This document shows, one piece after another, positions 1 through 6,792 of a stretch of 11,485 bases of DNA. Position numbers and translations under genes: made by a program. Positions within the stretch are counted from its first letter, which is position 1, and each line of letters begins with the position of its first letter. Under the pieces are notes generated by a model. That model worked only from the letters and a program-made list of their open reading frames with translations. It had not been told where the DNA came from and made no database searches. Source of the stretch: an uncultured Eubacteriaceae bacterium (GTDB lineage Bacteria > Bacillota > Clostridia > Lachnospirales > Lachnospiraceae); contig CAMEUH010000062.1 of the NCBI GenBank assembly GCA_945938055.1, forward strand, positions 1 through 11,485, read 5' to 3'.

Positions 1-473
1 ATAATTTTAAGGATAAGGACGAACTGTATCTGGAATGTGTGAAAAAAAGCTGTGAAAACCTTATTACTTTCATCCATGACAATAAGGCAGAAGAAAGCTT
101 TGTGGAGTACATGAGTATGAGAATGCGGTTTTTTAAGGAAAATCAACAGGAGGCATATGTGTTTTTGGAGGCACGGACAAATCCGCCACAGCATTTGACC
201 GGTCCCATACGGGAAATTTTTATAAAATTTGATGAACTGAACATGGCAGTGTGCGAGAAAGAACTTTCAAGGCATACGCTCCGGGATGGGGTGTCAAAAG
301 AAGATGCACTTAATTATTTTTCGGAAATACAAAAGATTTATAATATTAATTTTTCCCATCAATTAAATGGCACAATGTCGATTCAGGAACAGCTGGCGTT
401 GCATGAAAGAAACATTCATAAGATATTTGATTTTATGTTATATGGTATTGCAAAAGGAGAAAATGAAGAATGA
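1..473 (+). CDS. TetR/AcrR-family transcriptional regulator, C-terminal part (5' end outside window)
   Basis: The frame is open from the left edge (first full codon at 3) to TGA at 471-473, giving about 156 residues. It opens with NFKDKDELYLEC, which matches the stretch that directly follows the DNA-binding helix-turn-helix in TetR proteins (usually YF-x-x-K-x-E/D-L). The HTH itself therefore lies just outside the window. The rest is a helical, poorly conserved ligand-binding and dimerisation domain, so no ligand can be named. A GTG at 39 is an internal Val codon and not the start. The stop overlaps the antiporter start as ATGA, so the two are probably co-transcribed and translationally coupled. 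A TetR protein in this position usually represses its own operon in response to a small molecule; that is inference here. The family call rests on the short N-terminal match, size and context. Confidence 0.72.
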   Translation, partial: NFKDKDELYLECVKKSCENLITFIHDNKAEESFVEYMSMRMRFFKENQQEAYVFLEARTNPPQHLTGPIREIFIKFDELNMAVCEKELSRHTLRDGVSKEDALNYFSEIQKIYNINFSHQLNGTMSIQEQLALHERNIHKIFDFMLYGIAKGENEE

Positions 474-1687
474 TAAAGAATATAGTATGTTGGATTGTGG
501 TACTTTTAATTGCTTTTTTAGCAGGAAAAGCGGTCAGCAAGATAAAGCTTCCGGCAATTCTTGGGTGGCTGATTGCAGGTATGCTGCTTGGACCGAATGC
601 TATCGGGCTTCTTCCGCGAGAAGTTCTTGGTGCATCCTGGTATAAGCTGATTATTACATGGATGCAGTGTGCATTTGGTCTGATGCTGGGAACAGAGCTT
701 GTATGGAACAGAATTAAAAATTACGGGAAAGCGTTAGTTGTCACTACACTGATGCAGTCACTTGGCACTTTTGCATTTGTTTCAATGGTCTTTGGTATTA
801 TTTTTCAATGTATTGGTATTCCGGTGTATCTGGCATTTGTCTTTGGAGGAATTGCACTGGCAACAGCACCGGCTCCGGCATTGTCCATTGTCAGTGAGTT
901 TCATACGAAGGGACCTGTGACGGATACACTGCTGCCAATGGCAGTTCTGGACGATATTGTGGGGATTGCAGTATTCTTTACGGTTAATTCCTTTGTGGCA
1001 AGAACGGTATCTGGAGGGGGAGTTTCACTTATCATGATACCGGTTATGATTCTGCTTCCGGTTCTTGTGGGAGCAGTAATTGGCCTGATTGCAGGAATTC
1101 CGCTAAAAAGAACCAGTGGAAAGAAATCATCCCTTGCAGTTCTGATTATGGGAATTACTGTTACGGTAGTGGTTGGTTACTGGCTGAATACGAAAGTCTT
1201 TACCGGGATTACTCTTAATTATATGCTGATGGGTGTTGCATTTTCGGCGGCTTTCTCCAACATGTTGCCGGAAGAAAAGCTTGAGAAGGTAACGGATTAT
1301 TTTCATCCGATTTTAGGAATTTGTCTTTTGGGTGCTATTGTGGATCTGGGAGCACCACTGGACTATCATCTGATTATGGGGGCAGGATTCTATACATTTA
1401 TTTATATTGCTGCCAGGGCATGCGGAAAATATTTTGGTGCAAGATGTGGTGCAAAGCTTATGAAAATGCCAAAGACGGTCCAGAAATACCTTGGCTTTAC
1501 CTTACTTCCTCATTCGGGAGTTTCCCTGGTATTTACCGGAATTGTATGCTCTGTACTACAGACCGGTAAGCCGGAGCTTGCAGTTATTGTAAAAGGAACC
1601 ATTGCGGCAGCGGCGGTCATCAATGAGATTATTGCGGTCATTGCGGCAAAGAAGGGCTTTGAAATGGCGGGAGAAATTGATTCATAA
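470..1687 (+). CDS. Cation:proton antiporter, CPA2/Kef-type membrane protein
   Basis: Encodes 405 residues, almost entirely hydrophobic, with about 11-13 likely membrane segments. It should exchange Na+ or K+ for H+ across the cytoplasmic membrane. Family signs: the N-terminal segment with KLPAILGWLIAGMLLGP (residues 26-42), typical of Kef/NapA-like proteins; an unwound-helix-like TAPAPA (132-137); a paired Asp161-Asp162 in AVLDDIVGI, the ion-binding pair of electrogenic CPA2 exchangers; and a basic helix ARACGKYFGA (315-324). There is no C-terminal TrkA-N (RCK) domain, so it is a core transporter without the NAD-binding regulatory part of KefB/KefC. The start ATG at 470 lies inside the regulator stop (ATGA overlap), with AAAGGAGA at 453-460 as ribosome binding site. 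Ion specificity cannot be read from the sequence. No clear terminator follows, so read-through into the ABC genes is possible. Confidence 0.85.
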   Translation: MIKNIVCWIVVLLIAFLAGKAVSKIKLPAILGWLIAGMLLGPNAIGLLPREVLGASWYKLIITWMQCAFGLMLGTELVWNRIKNYGKALVVTTLMQSLGTFAFVSMVFGIIFQCIGIPVYLAFVFGGIALATAPAPALSIVSEFHTKGPVTDTLLPMAVLDDIVGIAVFFTVNSFVARTVSGGGVSLIMIPVMILLPVLVGAVIGLIAGIPLKRTSGKKSSLAVLIMGITVTVVVGYWLNTKVFTGITLNYMLMGVAFSAAFSNMLPEEKLEKVTDYFHPILGICLLGAIVDLGAPLDYHLIMGAGFYTFIYIAARACGKYFGARCGAKLMKMPKTVQKYLGFTLLPHSGVSLVFTGIVCSVLQTGKPELAVIVKGTIAAAAVINEIIAVIAAKKGFEMAGEIDS

Positions 1688-1696
1688 AATGAAATG

Positions 1697-1725
1697 TTTC
1701 AATGGTAATCAAAGTATAGTATAAT
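1697..1725 (+). promoter_or_regulatory. Probable sigma-70-type promoter of the ABC operon
   Basis: A perfect -10 box TATAAT lies at 1720-1725. The best -35 candidate is TTTCAA at 1697-1702 with a 17-bp spacer (3 of 6 consensus matches). It sits in the 72-bp gap after the antiporter and would start RNA near 1732, giving a leader of about 28 nt. The weak -35 box makes this a moderate call. Confidence 0.5.
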
Positions 1726-1741
1726 AGACTCATACCCCAAT

Positions 1742-1748
1742 AAGGAGG
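1742..1748 (+). promoter_or_regulatory. Strong ribosome binding site of the ABC ATPase gene
   Basis: AAGGAGG, fully complementary to the 16S rRNA tail, ends 11 nt before ATG 1760. It fixes the start of the ATPase gene. Confidence 0.85.
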
Positions 1749-1759
1749 ATATTTACTAA

Positions 1760-2482
1760 ATGATACAAATCCAAAACATTACCAAGACCTATAACAACAC
1801 CATACGCGCCGTGGATAACCTGAATTTGACCGTAAATAACGGAGAAATCGTTGGCTTCATCGGGCCAAACGGTGCCGGTAAGACCACGACCTTAAAAATG
1901 CTTACAGGAATCTTAAGACCGGATAGCGGTACGATTCATATTAATGATTATGATATTCAGAAGGATGCCTTAAAGGCAAAGCAGGCGATTGGTTACATTG
2001 CAGACAGTCCGGACATGTTCCTGCGGCTTAAGGGAATGGAATTCCTGAATCTGATATCAGATATTTATAAGGTCCCTACGGATGTGCGCAGGGAACGAAT
2101 CAGCACTCTTGCCGCACGATTTGAACTGGAAGAGGTTCTGGATAAGCCGATGCAGGGTTATTCCCATGGTATGCGCCAGAAAATGATGGTGGCGGCTGCA
2201 CTGGTACATAATCCTTCAGTGTGGATTCTGGATGAACCTCTTACGGGACTGGATCCGAAGTCTGCATTTGCATTAAAGAATATGATGCGTGAGCACGCCG
2301 ATGCAGGAAATTCCGTACTGTTTTCCACGCATGTGCTGGAAGTGGCTGAGAAGCTTTGTGACAAGATTCTTATTATTCATCATGGGAAGACCCTGTTTTA
2401 TGGAACGTTGGAGGAGCTGAAAGCAAAATATCCGGATAAGGATCTGGAAATAATCTTTTTGGAGATGACTGCCCATGAATAG
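1760..2482 (+). CDS. ABC transporter ATP-binding protein (CcmA/EcsA-like exporter type)
   Basis: A 240-residue nucleotide-binding subunit that should power the membrane protein encoded next. Visible motifs: Walker A GPNGAGKT (35-42), ABC signature in the variant form YSHGMRQKM (134-142), Walker B VWILDEP (154-160), D-loop GLDP (163-166) and switch His191 (STH). The usual Q-loop glutamine is not obvious; the region reads GYIADSPDMF (78-87), similar to the GY-x-P-D/E-x-P variant common in this exporter subfamily. Length and motif spacing are those of a complete single-domain ATPase. The last 8 bp overlap the start of the permease gene, pointing to translational coupling and fixed stoichiometry. 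The substrate is not predictable; drugs, peptides or lipids are all handled by relatives. The function call as an ABC ATPase is secure. Confidence 0.95.
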   Translation: MIQIQNITKTYNNTIRAVDNLNLTVNNGEIVGFIGPNGAGKTTTLKMLTGILRPDSGTIHINDYDIQKDALKAKQAIGYIADSPDMFLRLKGMEFLNLISDIYKVPTDVRRERISTLAARFELEEVLDKPMQGYSHGMRQKMMVAAALVHNPSVWILDEPLTGLDPKSAFALKNMMREHADAGNSVLFSTHVLEVAEKLCDKILIIHHGKTLFYGTLEELKAKYPDKDLEIIFLEMTAHE

Positions 2483-4142
2483 TTTTATGAATCTGGTGCG
2501 TGCCTTCCGTAAGTCCGTGGACATGAGCCGGCCCATGGATAGAGGGCAAAAAATTAAGGTGATAGTACTTTCGGTATTTTCGGTATGTTTTATTTTCCTT
2601 CCGGTGCTTCTGATAACGGGTCTTATGGTAAAATTGATGACGGAGAGTCTGATGACTATTGGATTTGCATCCTTTGGCATTCAGTTCATGTTTCATGTGA
2701 TTTGTTTCTTTTCGGTGATTTTTGGAATTAATGTAGTATTTAGTGAATTTTACTTTTCCAACGACATTGAGTTTATTCTGCCATTTCCACTGCGCGCTTC
2801 GCAGATTGTGGGAGCGAAATTTGTGTCCGTATTCCTGATGGAGAATGTGATGCAGTTTTTATTTGTCATTAGTTGTATTGTTGGATATGGAATTGGTGCA
2901 CGCATGAACTTTTTGGGCTGGATGCTGTCGATAATCGGAATTTTGACTCTTCCGGTACTTCCGTTGGCATATTGTGGTATTATCAGCATTTTGCTGATGG
3001 CATTTACCCGTCTGATAAAGAATAAAGATGTGATTCAGAAAATCTCCGTGGGGATTCTGTTTGCCCTTGTTGTGGTGTTAGTGGCATCTATCGGTACCCT
3101 GCAGAATCTGGATCTTGGCGAAGCAATCGGTGCCATGGCACAGAATGATCAAGGCTTTATCCACGTGTTAAATTTGATTTTCCCTAATATTCCGTTGTTT
3201 GTGGAGACCTTTACCAAAGGAAATCTTCTGGCACTTGCAGGATACATACTGGTCAATATGATAGCGGTTGGTATGATGCTTTTGCTTGCGGAATTATTTT
3301 ATTTTAAGAGTGTGGTGGGACTTGATTCTGCGGTATCATCTGCAAAGCAAAAGAGCATGGATAAGATTCTTTTGTCAGCAAGACAGCATAGTCCCGCATA
3401 TGCGTACTTTATGAAAGAATTGCGGATTCTGATTCGGACTCCGGCATATTTAACCAATTGTGTGGGAATTAATTTTATCTGGCCGGTGTTTGTTTATGCC
3501 ATGTATAAGATTTCAGGAAATGGAATAAGCCTGGTACAGCTAAGAGAACGTTATGCACAAAATGACATTTCGCTGCAGCTTATTTTTCTGTTAGGCGGGA
3601 TTGGACTTGCAGTTCTGTTATCCTCTTTAAACAGTATCTGCTCGAATGCCATTTCACGGGAAGGTAAGCATTTCTCCTTCATGAAATATATACCGGTTTC
3701 CTATGCAGTGCAGTGGAATGTAAAGGTGCTTGTAGGCGTGATGTTTTCGGCATTTGGCGTATTGATTTTCTATCTTCCGGCGTGTGTGGCTGCAGGGGTG
3801 CCGGTCTGGCAGACGATGCTGTTTGTGATTTTAATTCTCATGGGCGTGAGTTTTGTGTCTTATATGGGAATTTATATTGATTCCATTCAGCCAAAGCTTG
3901 TGTGGGATGATGAACTGGGGTCGCTTCGGGAGAATTATAATAGCTTCTTTTCCATGGCGATTGCCATTGCATTCGTGGCCGTGGTTTGTGTTGGCGGATT
4001 TTTCTTTTTCCGTAATGCAGGGTTGTCCATTGGAAGTGTGTCATTCGTTTTATTTATGATTCTTCTGATGGCAAATGCCGTGATTTTGAGGATTACAGTA
4101 AAATCAGGTGCGAAAAATATCATGGGACAGGAAGAAATGTAA
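2475..4142 (+). CDS. ABC transporter permease, large (about 12-segment) exporter subunit
   Basis: A 555-residue polytopic membrane protein, partner of the preceding ATPase. Hydrophobic stretches suggest about 12 membrane segments, roughly at 29-51, 65-90, 122-140, 148-175, 189-207, 251-275, 328-344, 368-386, 415-440, 445-468, 492-512 and 519-540. They form two halves joined by a polar cytoplasmic linker (about 283-320). REGKHFSFMKYIPVS (395-409) resembles the loop between segments in large ABC-2-like exporters, possibly the coupling contact with the ATPase. There are no extracytoplasmic FtsX/MacB-type domains and no signal peptide beyond the first helix. ATG 2475 overlaps the ATPase gene by 8 bp and has GGAG at 2461-2464. 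The substrate is unknown. The subfamily name is uncertain, but permease function follows from topology and coupling. Confidence 0.85.
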   Translation: MNSFMNLVRAFRKSVDMSRPMDRGQKIKVIVLSVFSVCFIFLPVLLITGLMVKLMTESLMTIGFASFGIQFMFHVICFFSVIFGINVVFSEFYFSNDIEFILPFPLRASQIVGAKFVSVFLMENVMQFLFVISCIVGYGIGARMNFLGWMLSIIGILTLPVLPLAYCGIISILLMAFTRLIKNKDVIQKISVGILFALVVVLVASIGTLQNLDLGEAIGAMAQNDQGFIHVLNLIFPNIPLFVETFTKGNLLALAGYILVNMIAVGMMLLLAELFYFKSVVGLDSAVSSAKQKSMDKILLSARQHSPAYAYFMKELRILIRTPAYLTNCVGINFIWPVFVYAMYKISGNGISLVQLRERYAQNDISLQLIFLLGGIGLAVLLSSLNSICSNAISREGKHFSFMKYIPVSYAVQWNVKVLVGVMFSAFGVLIFYLPACVAAGVPVWQTMLFVILILMGVSFVSYMGIYIDSIQPKLVWDDELGSLRENYNSFFSMAIAIAFVAVVCVGGFFFFRNAGLSIGSVSFVLFMILLMANAVILRITVKSGAKNIMGQEEM

Positions 4143-4144
4143 AC

Positions 4145-4151
4145 AAGGAGG
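4145..4151 (+). promoter_or_regulatory. Ribosome binding site that points to ATG 4161, not ATG 4185
   Basis: AAGGAGG ends 9 nt before ATG 4161, the ideal distance, but 33 nt before ATG 4185, the first start of the open reductase frame. The site therefore supports 4161 as the ancestral start, and the frame from there meets TGA after three codons. Confidence 0.75.
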
Positions 4152-4160
4152 AGTGACAGG

Positions 4161-4184
4161 ATGAAAAAATGAGGTTTTGGAGCC
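4161..4184 (+). other. Ancestral 5' end of the aldo-keto reductase, interrupted by TGA at codon 4
   Basis: Reading from ATG 4161 gives M-K-K-stop(TGA 4170-4172)-G-F-G-A and then runs in frame into MRLPLF of the open reductase frame. Related aldo-keto reductases of this ferredoxin-fused group commonly begin MKKLGFG-x-MRLP, so the stop stands where a Leu codon (for example TTA, one base away) is expected. Possible readings are a nonsense mutation, a sequence error, reinitiation at ATG 4185 (12 nt past the stop), or, least likely, recoding of TGA. Confidence 0.7.
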
Positions 4185-5261
4185 ATGCGGCTTCCATTAT
4201 TCAATCCGGAAGATAAGTCTTCTATTAATCAGGAACTTTTGAATCAGATGGTGGATGCATTTTTAGATGCAGGATTTACATATTTTGACACGGCGTTTCC
4301 ATACCATGAACAGAAATCAGAGGCTGCGATGAAGACCGCACTTGTGGACAGACACCATAGAAGCGAGTATGTTTTTGCAGATAAGATGCCGACAGTACTG
4401 GTGAAGGCAAAAGAGGAATATCCGATGTATTTCGACATGCAGCTAGAGCGGACCGGCGTAGAATATTTTGATTATTACCTCATGCATAACATGGGAAAGT
4501 ATCGTTATGCAAAGAGTAAGGCGTTTGGCAAATTTGAATTTGCCCTGCAGAAGAAGGAAGAGGAAAAAATTAAAAAACTTGGTTTTTCCTTCCATGATGA
4601 TGCAGATACGCTGGACCAGATTCTGACGGAGCATCCGGAGGTGGATTTTGTCCAGCTTCAGATTAACTATCTGGATTGGGAAAACAAGATTATCCAGTCA
4701 AAGAAGTGTTATGAAACTGCAAGAAAGCATCAGAAACCAATCGTGGTAATGGAACCAGTAAAAGGCGGAACACTTGCAAATCTTCCAAGAAAAGCAGAAG
4801 AATTACTGCGTGCATACAATCCGGATGCTTCACCGGCATCTTATGCACTCCGGTTTGCAGCATCCCTTGAAGGCGTCATGATGGTTTTAAGCGGAATGAG
4901 TAACATGGAGCAGGTGCTTGATAATACCACAATTATGAGTAATGTGAAACCGTTGAGTGAAGAAGAACGAGAACTTCTTTCAAAGGTAGTTGAAATCATT
5001 CATGAAAGTGTTAAAGTCCCATGTACTTCCTGTGGATATTGTATGGAAGTATGCCCAAAGAACATTCCGATACCGGGACTTTTCGGATTGTATAATAATT
5101 ATGCCATTAATGGAAATTTTTCAACGATGTATCATAACCGGATTATTTATGAAAGAGGTAAGTCTTCAGATTGTATCGGATGTCGTCAGTGCGTAAGGAA
5201 TTGTCCGCAGCATATTGAGATTCCGGAGCATCTTAGGGAGATTGCGAAGTTTGAGAAGTAA
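4185..5261 (+). CDS. Aldo/keto reductase with C-terminal two-[4Fe-4S] ferredoxin domain (5' end damaged)
   Basis: The open frame gives 358 residues. Residues 1-265 form an NAD(P)H-dependent aldo-keto reductase barrel with the family tetrad visible as Asp35 (FDTA), Tyr40 (PYHE), Lys67 (ADKMPT) and His101 (LMHNMG). The C-terminus carries two ferredoxin motifs, CTSCGYCMEVCP (Cys280/283/286/290) and CIGCRQCVRNCP (Cys330/333/336/340), for two [4Fe-4S] clusters. This is a cytoplasmic anaerobic redox enzyme; its substrate is not known. Homologues start about eight residues earlier, at the position of ATG 4161, but that frame is cut by TGA. If translation starts at 4185 the protein lacks its first beta-strand turn (GFGAM), which lines the barrel bottom. 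The gene lies 18 bp after the permease stop and is probably the last gene of the ABC operon. Everything downstream is intact, which argues for a recent lesion or reinitiation. Confidence 0.85.
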   Translation: MRLPLFNPEDKSSINQELLNQMVDAFLDAGFTYFDTAFPYHEQKSEAAMKTALVDRHHRSEYVFADKMPTVLVKAKEEYPMYFDMQLERTGVEYFDYYLMHNMGKYRYAKSKAFGKFEFALQKKEEEKIKKLGFSFHDDADTLDQILTEHPEVDFVQLQINYLDWENKIIQSKKCYETARKHQKPIVVMEPVKGGTLANLPRKAEELLRAYNPDASPASYALRFAASLEGVMMVLSGMSNMEQVLDNTTIMSNVKPLSEEERELLSKVVEIIHESVKVPCTSCGYCMEVCPKNIPIPGLFGLYNNYAINGNFSTMYHNRIIYERGKSSDCIGCRQCVRNCPQHIEIPEHLREIAKFEK

Positions 5262-5276
5262 TTATATTTATGTTTG

Positions 5277-5339
5277 GTAGGACTAAGTTAGTTTTTAGAC
5301 ACAAAGTGTGAGTCAGGCTAATCGAAGTCCTACTTTTTT
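5277..5339 (+). terminator. Intrinsic terminator after the aldo-keto reductase
   Basis: GTAGGACT (5277-5284) pairs perfectly with AGTCCTAC (5326-5333), directly followed by six T residues (5334-5339). The 41-nt loop is itself structured: TTAG (5288-5291) pairs with CTAA (5318-5321) and ACAC (5299-5302) with GTGT (5306-5309). It starts 16 bp after the reductase stop and should end the ABC/reductase transcript. Confidence 0.8.
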
Positions 5340-5340
5340 A

Positions 5341-5368
5341 TTGACGGGTGGAAATAATCTTATATAGG
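5341..5368 (+). promoter_or_regulatory. Possible promoter of the DUF4143-type ATPase
   Basis: TTGACG (5341-5346, 5 of 6 matches to a -35 box) and TATAGG (5363-5368, 4 of 6 matches to -10) are separated by 16 bp, just after the terminator. RNA would start near 5375, shortly before the ATG at 5399. Confidence 0.4.
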
Positions 5369-5398
5369 CGGCTGGCATAAAGATGGGAAGAATTGGTA

Positions 5399-5480
5399 AT
5401 GATTAAAGAAAAAGAAATCTCGAATGAAGAGGATATCAATCCTATAGAAACGAAAAACACGGAATAAATATGATGAATAT
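5399..5480 (+). other. Scrambled 5' end of the ATPase gene (22-codon open frame and displaced N-terminus)
   Basis: ATG 5399 has a purine-rich GGGAAG (5385-5390) in front and opens a 22-codon frame that stops at TAA 5465-5467. The main ATPase frame is open from 5448 (after TAG 5445-5447) and reads KRKTRNKYDEY before Met5481. Relatives place an N-terminal helix with a Y-x-x-R motif about 16 residues before the conserved FGAV. A match (TAT AGA AA- CGA) is visible at 5443 only if one A is added. Alternatively, removing one A from the A5 run at 5453-5457 fuses the 5399 frame directly to the ATPase. Either way a small indel near 5445-5460 best explains the layout. Confidence 0.5.
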
Positions 5481-6701
5481 ATGCAGACATTTGGTGCGGT
5501 GTGTATTGAAGGACCAAAGTATTGCGGCAAGACATGGACAGCCCGCAGTCGTTCTGAAAGTGCAGCATTTATTGGTGATCCTGCCAATAATTTTCAAACT
5601 AGAACCATGGCTGGTATAAGCCCTGATTTGGTTTTAGAGGGAGAAAATCCGCGCTTGATTGATGAGTGGCAGGAGGTACCATCATTATGGGATGCTATAA
5701 GGTTTGAAGTGGATAAGGATAGCAGAAAGGGTAAATATATCTTGACTGGTTCGGCTACACCAAATCATAAAGGGATTATGCATAGTGGCACAGCAAGAAT
5801 TGGAAGAGTCAGAATGGGAACTATGTCACTTTACGAAACCGGAGATTCTTCAGGAAAGATTTCCTTAAAGGACATGTTTGATGATAAGCTGGCAGTACAG
5901 GCAACCGGAGATGTGAAATTAAAGAGGCTGATTTACTATGTTGTTAGAGGAGGCTGGCCGGGCAATCTGAACACACCGGAGTCTACTTGTGGCAAATTAG
6001 CAATTGAATATCTGAAAGCCGTTGTTGATGATGATATGTATAAGGTAGATGGTGTAAAGAGAGATTCCAGAAAGGTTTGGTCTTTGATTCGATCTTTGGG
6101 GAGAAATGAAAGCACACTGGTAAGTAATAGCATATTGCGTAAAGATATGGGGGCGATAGATGAGATAGCTATTGATCCAGATACGGTTTCGGATTATTTA
6201 GATATATTAAAACGATTGTTTTTGCTGGATGACCAGCTTGCATACAGTACAAATCTCCGTTCTTCCAGAAGATTGTTAAAATATGCAAAAAGACATTTTA
6301 TAGACCCATCTCTTGCAGTAGCGGCGTTGTCTGCAACATCGGATATGTTATATAACGATTTGAATACATTTGGTTTTTTATTTGAGAATTTATGTGAGCA
6401 TGATTTAAAAATTTATGCAGAATATAATGGTGCAACTTTGTATCATTTTAGAGATGAAAAAGGAAATGAAGTGGATGCAGTGGTTGAATTTCCAGATGGT
6501 ACATGGGGAGCATTTGAAATTAAGCTTGGTGCCAATCAAGTGGATGCAGCTGCGAGCGGACTTTTGGGAATTAAACGTATTATGGAAAAGGAAGGAGATA
6601 ATCCGCCGAAAGTATTATGCGTTATCTGTGGAATGACCAATATGGCTTACAAGCGTGAAGATGGAGTATATGTTGTTCCGATTACTGCATTGGGACCGTA
6701 G
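5481..6701 (+). CDS. AAA_14/DUF4143-family ATP-binding protein with PD-(D/E)xK-like C-terminus
   Basis: The frame gives 406 residues. The N-terminal P-loop domain shows Walker A GPKYCGKT (11-18), Walker B PRLIDEWQ (57-64, Asp61-Glu62), a sensor-like ILTGSAT (87-93) and an Arg-rich RIGRVRMGTMSLYE (106-119) with possible Arg fingers. The C-terminal DUF4143 part (about 215-380) ends with NEVDAVVEF and, 13 residues after Asp332, FEIKLG (Glu346-x-Lys348), the pattern of a PD-(D/E)xK nuclease fold. The cellular role of this widespread family is not established; it is often scattered through gut Firmicutes and Bacteroidetes genomes, suggesting horizontal spread. The gene stands alone between two terminators. 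ATG 5481 has no good ribosome binding site and places Walker A unusually close to the N-terminus. The true start was probably 60-80 bp upstream, in a region now out of frame. The protein may be made short or not at all. Confidence 0.82.
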   Translation: MQTFGAVCIEGPKYCGKTWTARSRSESAAFIGDPANNFQTRTMAGISPDLVLEGENPRLIDEWQEVPSLWDAIRFEVDKDSRKGKYILTGSATPNHKGIMHSGTARIGRVRMGTMSLYETGDSSGKISLKDMFDDKLAVQATGDVKLKRLIYYVVRGGWPGNLNTPESTCGKLAIEYLKAVVDDDMYKVDGVKRDSRKVWSLIRSLGRNESTLVSNSILRKDMGAIDEIAIDPDTVSDYLDILKRLFLLDDQLAYSTNLRSSRRLLKYAKRHFIDPSLAVAALSATSDMLYNDLNTFGFLFENLCEHDLKIYAEYNGATLYHFRDEKGNEVDAVVEFPDGTWGAFEIKLGANQVDAAASGLLGIKRIMEKEGDNPPKVLCVICGMTNMAYKREDGVYVVPITALGP

Positions 6702-6734
6702 TGTAGTAAGGAGTGATATTACTATAATTAAGAT

Positions 6735-6772
6735 AAAACGGCAGACCCATAAGATATGGTATCTGCCGTTTT
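6735..6772. terminator. Bidirectional terminator between the ATPase gene and carB
   Basis: AAAACGGCAGA (6735-6745) is a perfect 11-bp inverted repeat of TCTGCCGTTTT (6762-6772); CCAT/ATGG (6747-6750/6756-6759) can extend the stem. The GC core flanked by A and T runs gives a hairpin with a U tail on both strands. It lies 34 bp after the ATPase stop and 21 bp after the carB stop, so it can serve both convergent genes. Confidence 0.85.
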
Positions 6773-6792
6773 GCTATCATTATATTAGGAAA

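Noticed and set aside
39..41. GTG as the start of the first gene
   Set aside because: The frame continues open to the left edge and the upstream residues (NFKDKDELYLEC) are conserved TetR sequence, so the GTG is an internal codon.
78..87. Missing Q-loop glutamine of the ABC ATPase (residue numbers 78-87 of that protein) as a sign of inactivity
   Set aside because: The GY-x-x-D-x-P variant is common in this exporter subfamily, and all other catalytic motifs are intact.
5448..5460. Programmed +1 frameshifting at the A5 run joining the 22-codon frame to the ATPase
   Set aside because: A Lys tRNA could slip on AAAAA, but there is no stop codon or pause signal at the site and no stimulator visible. 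A simple indel explains it better.
6705..6724. Short inverted repeat TAGTAA/TTACTA after the ATPase gene
   Set aside because: Only six AT-rich pairs, not linked to a promoter or T run; most likely chance next to the strong terminator.
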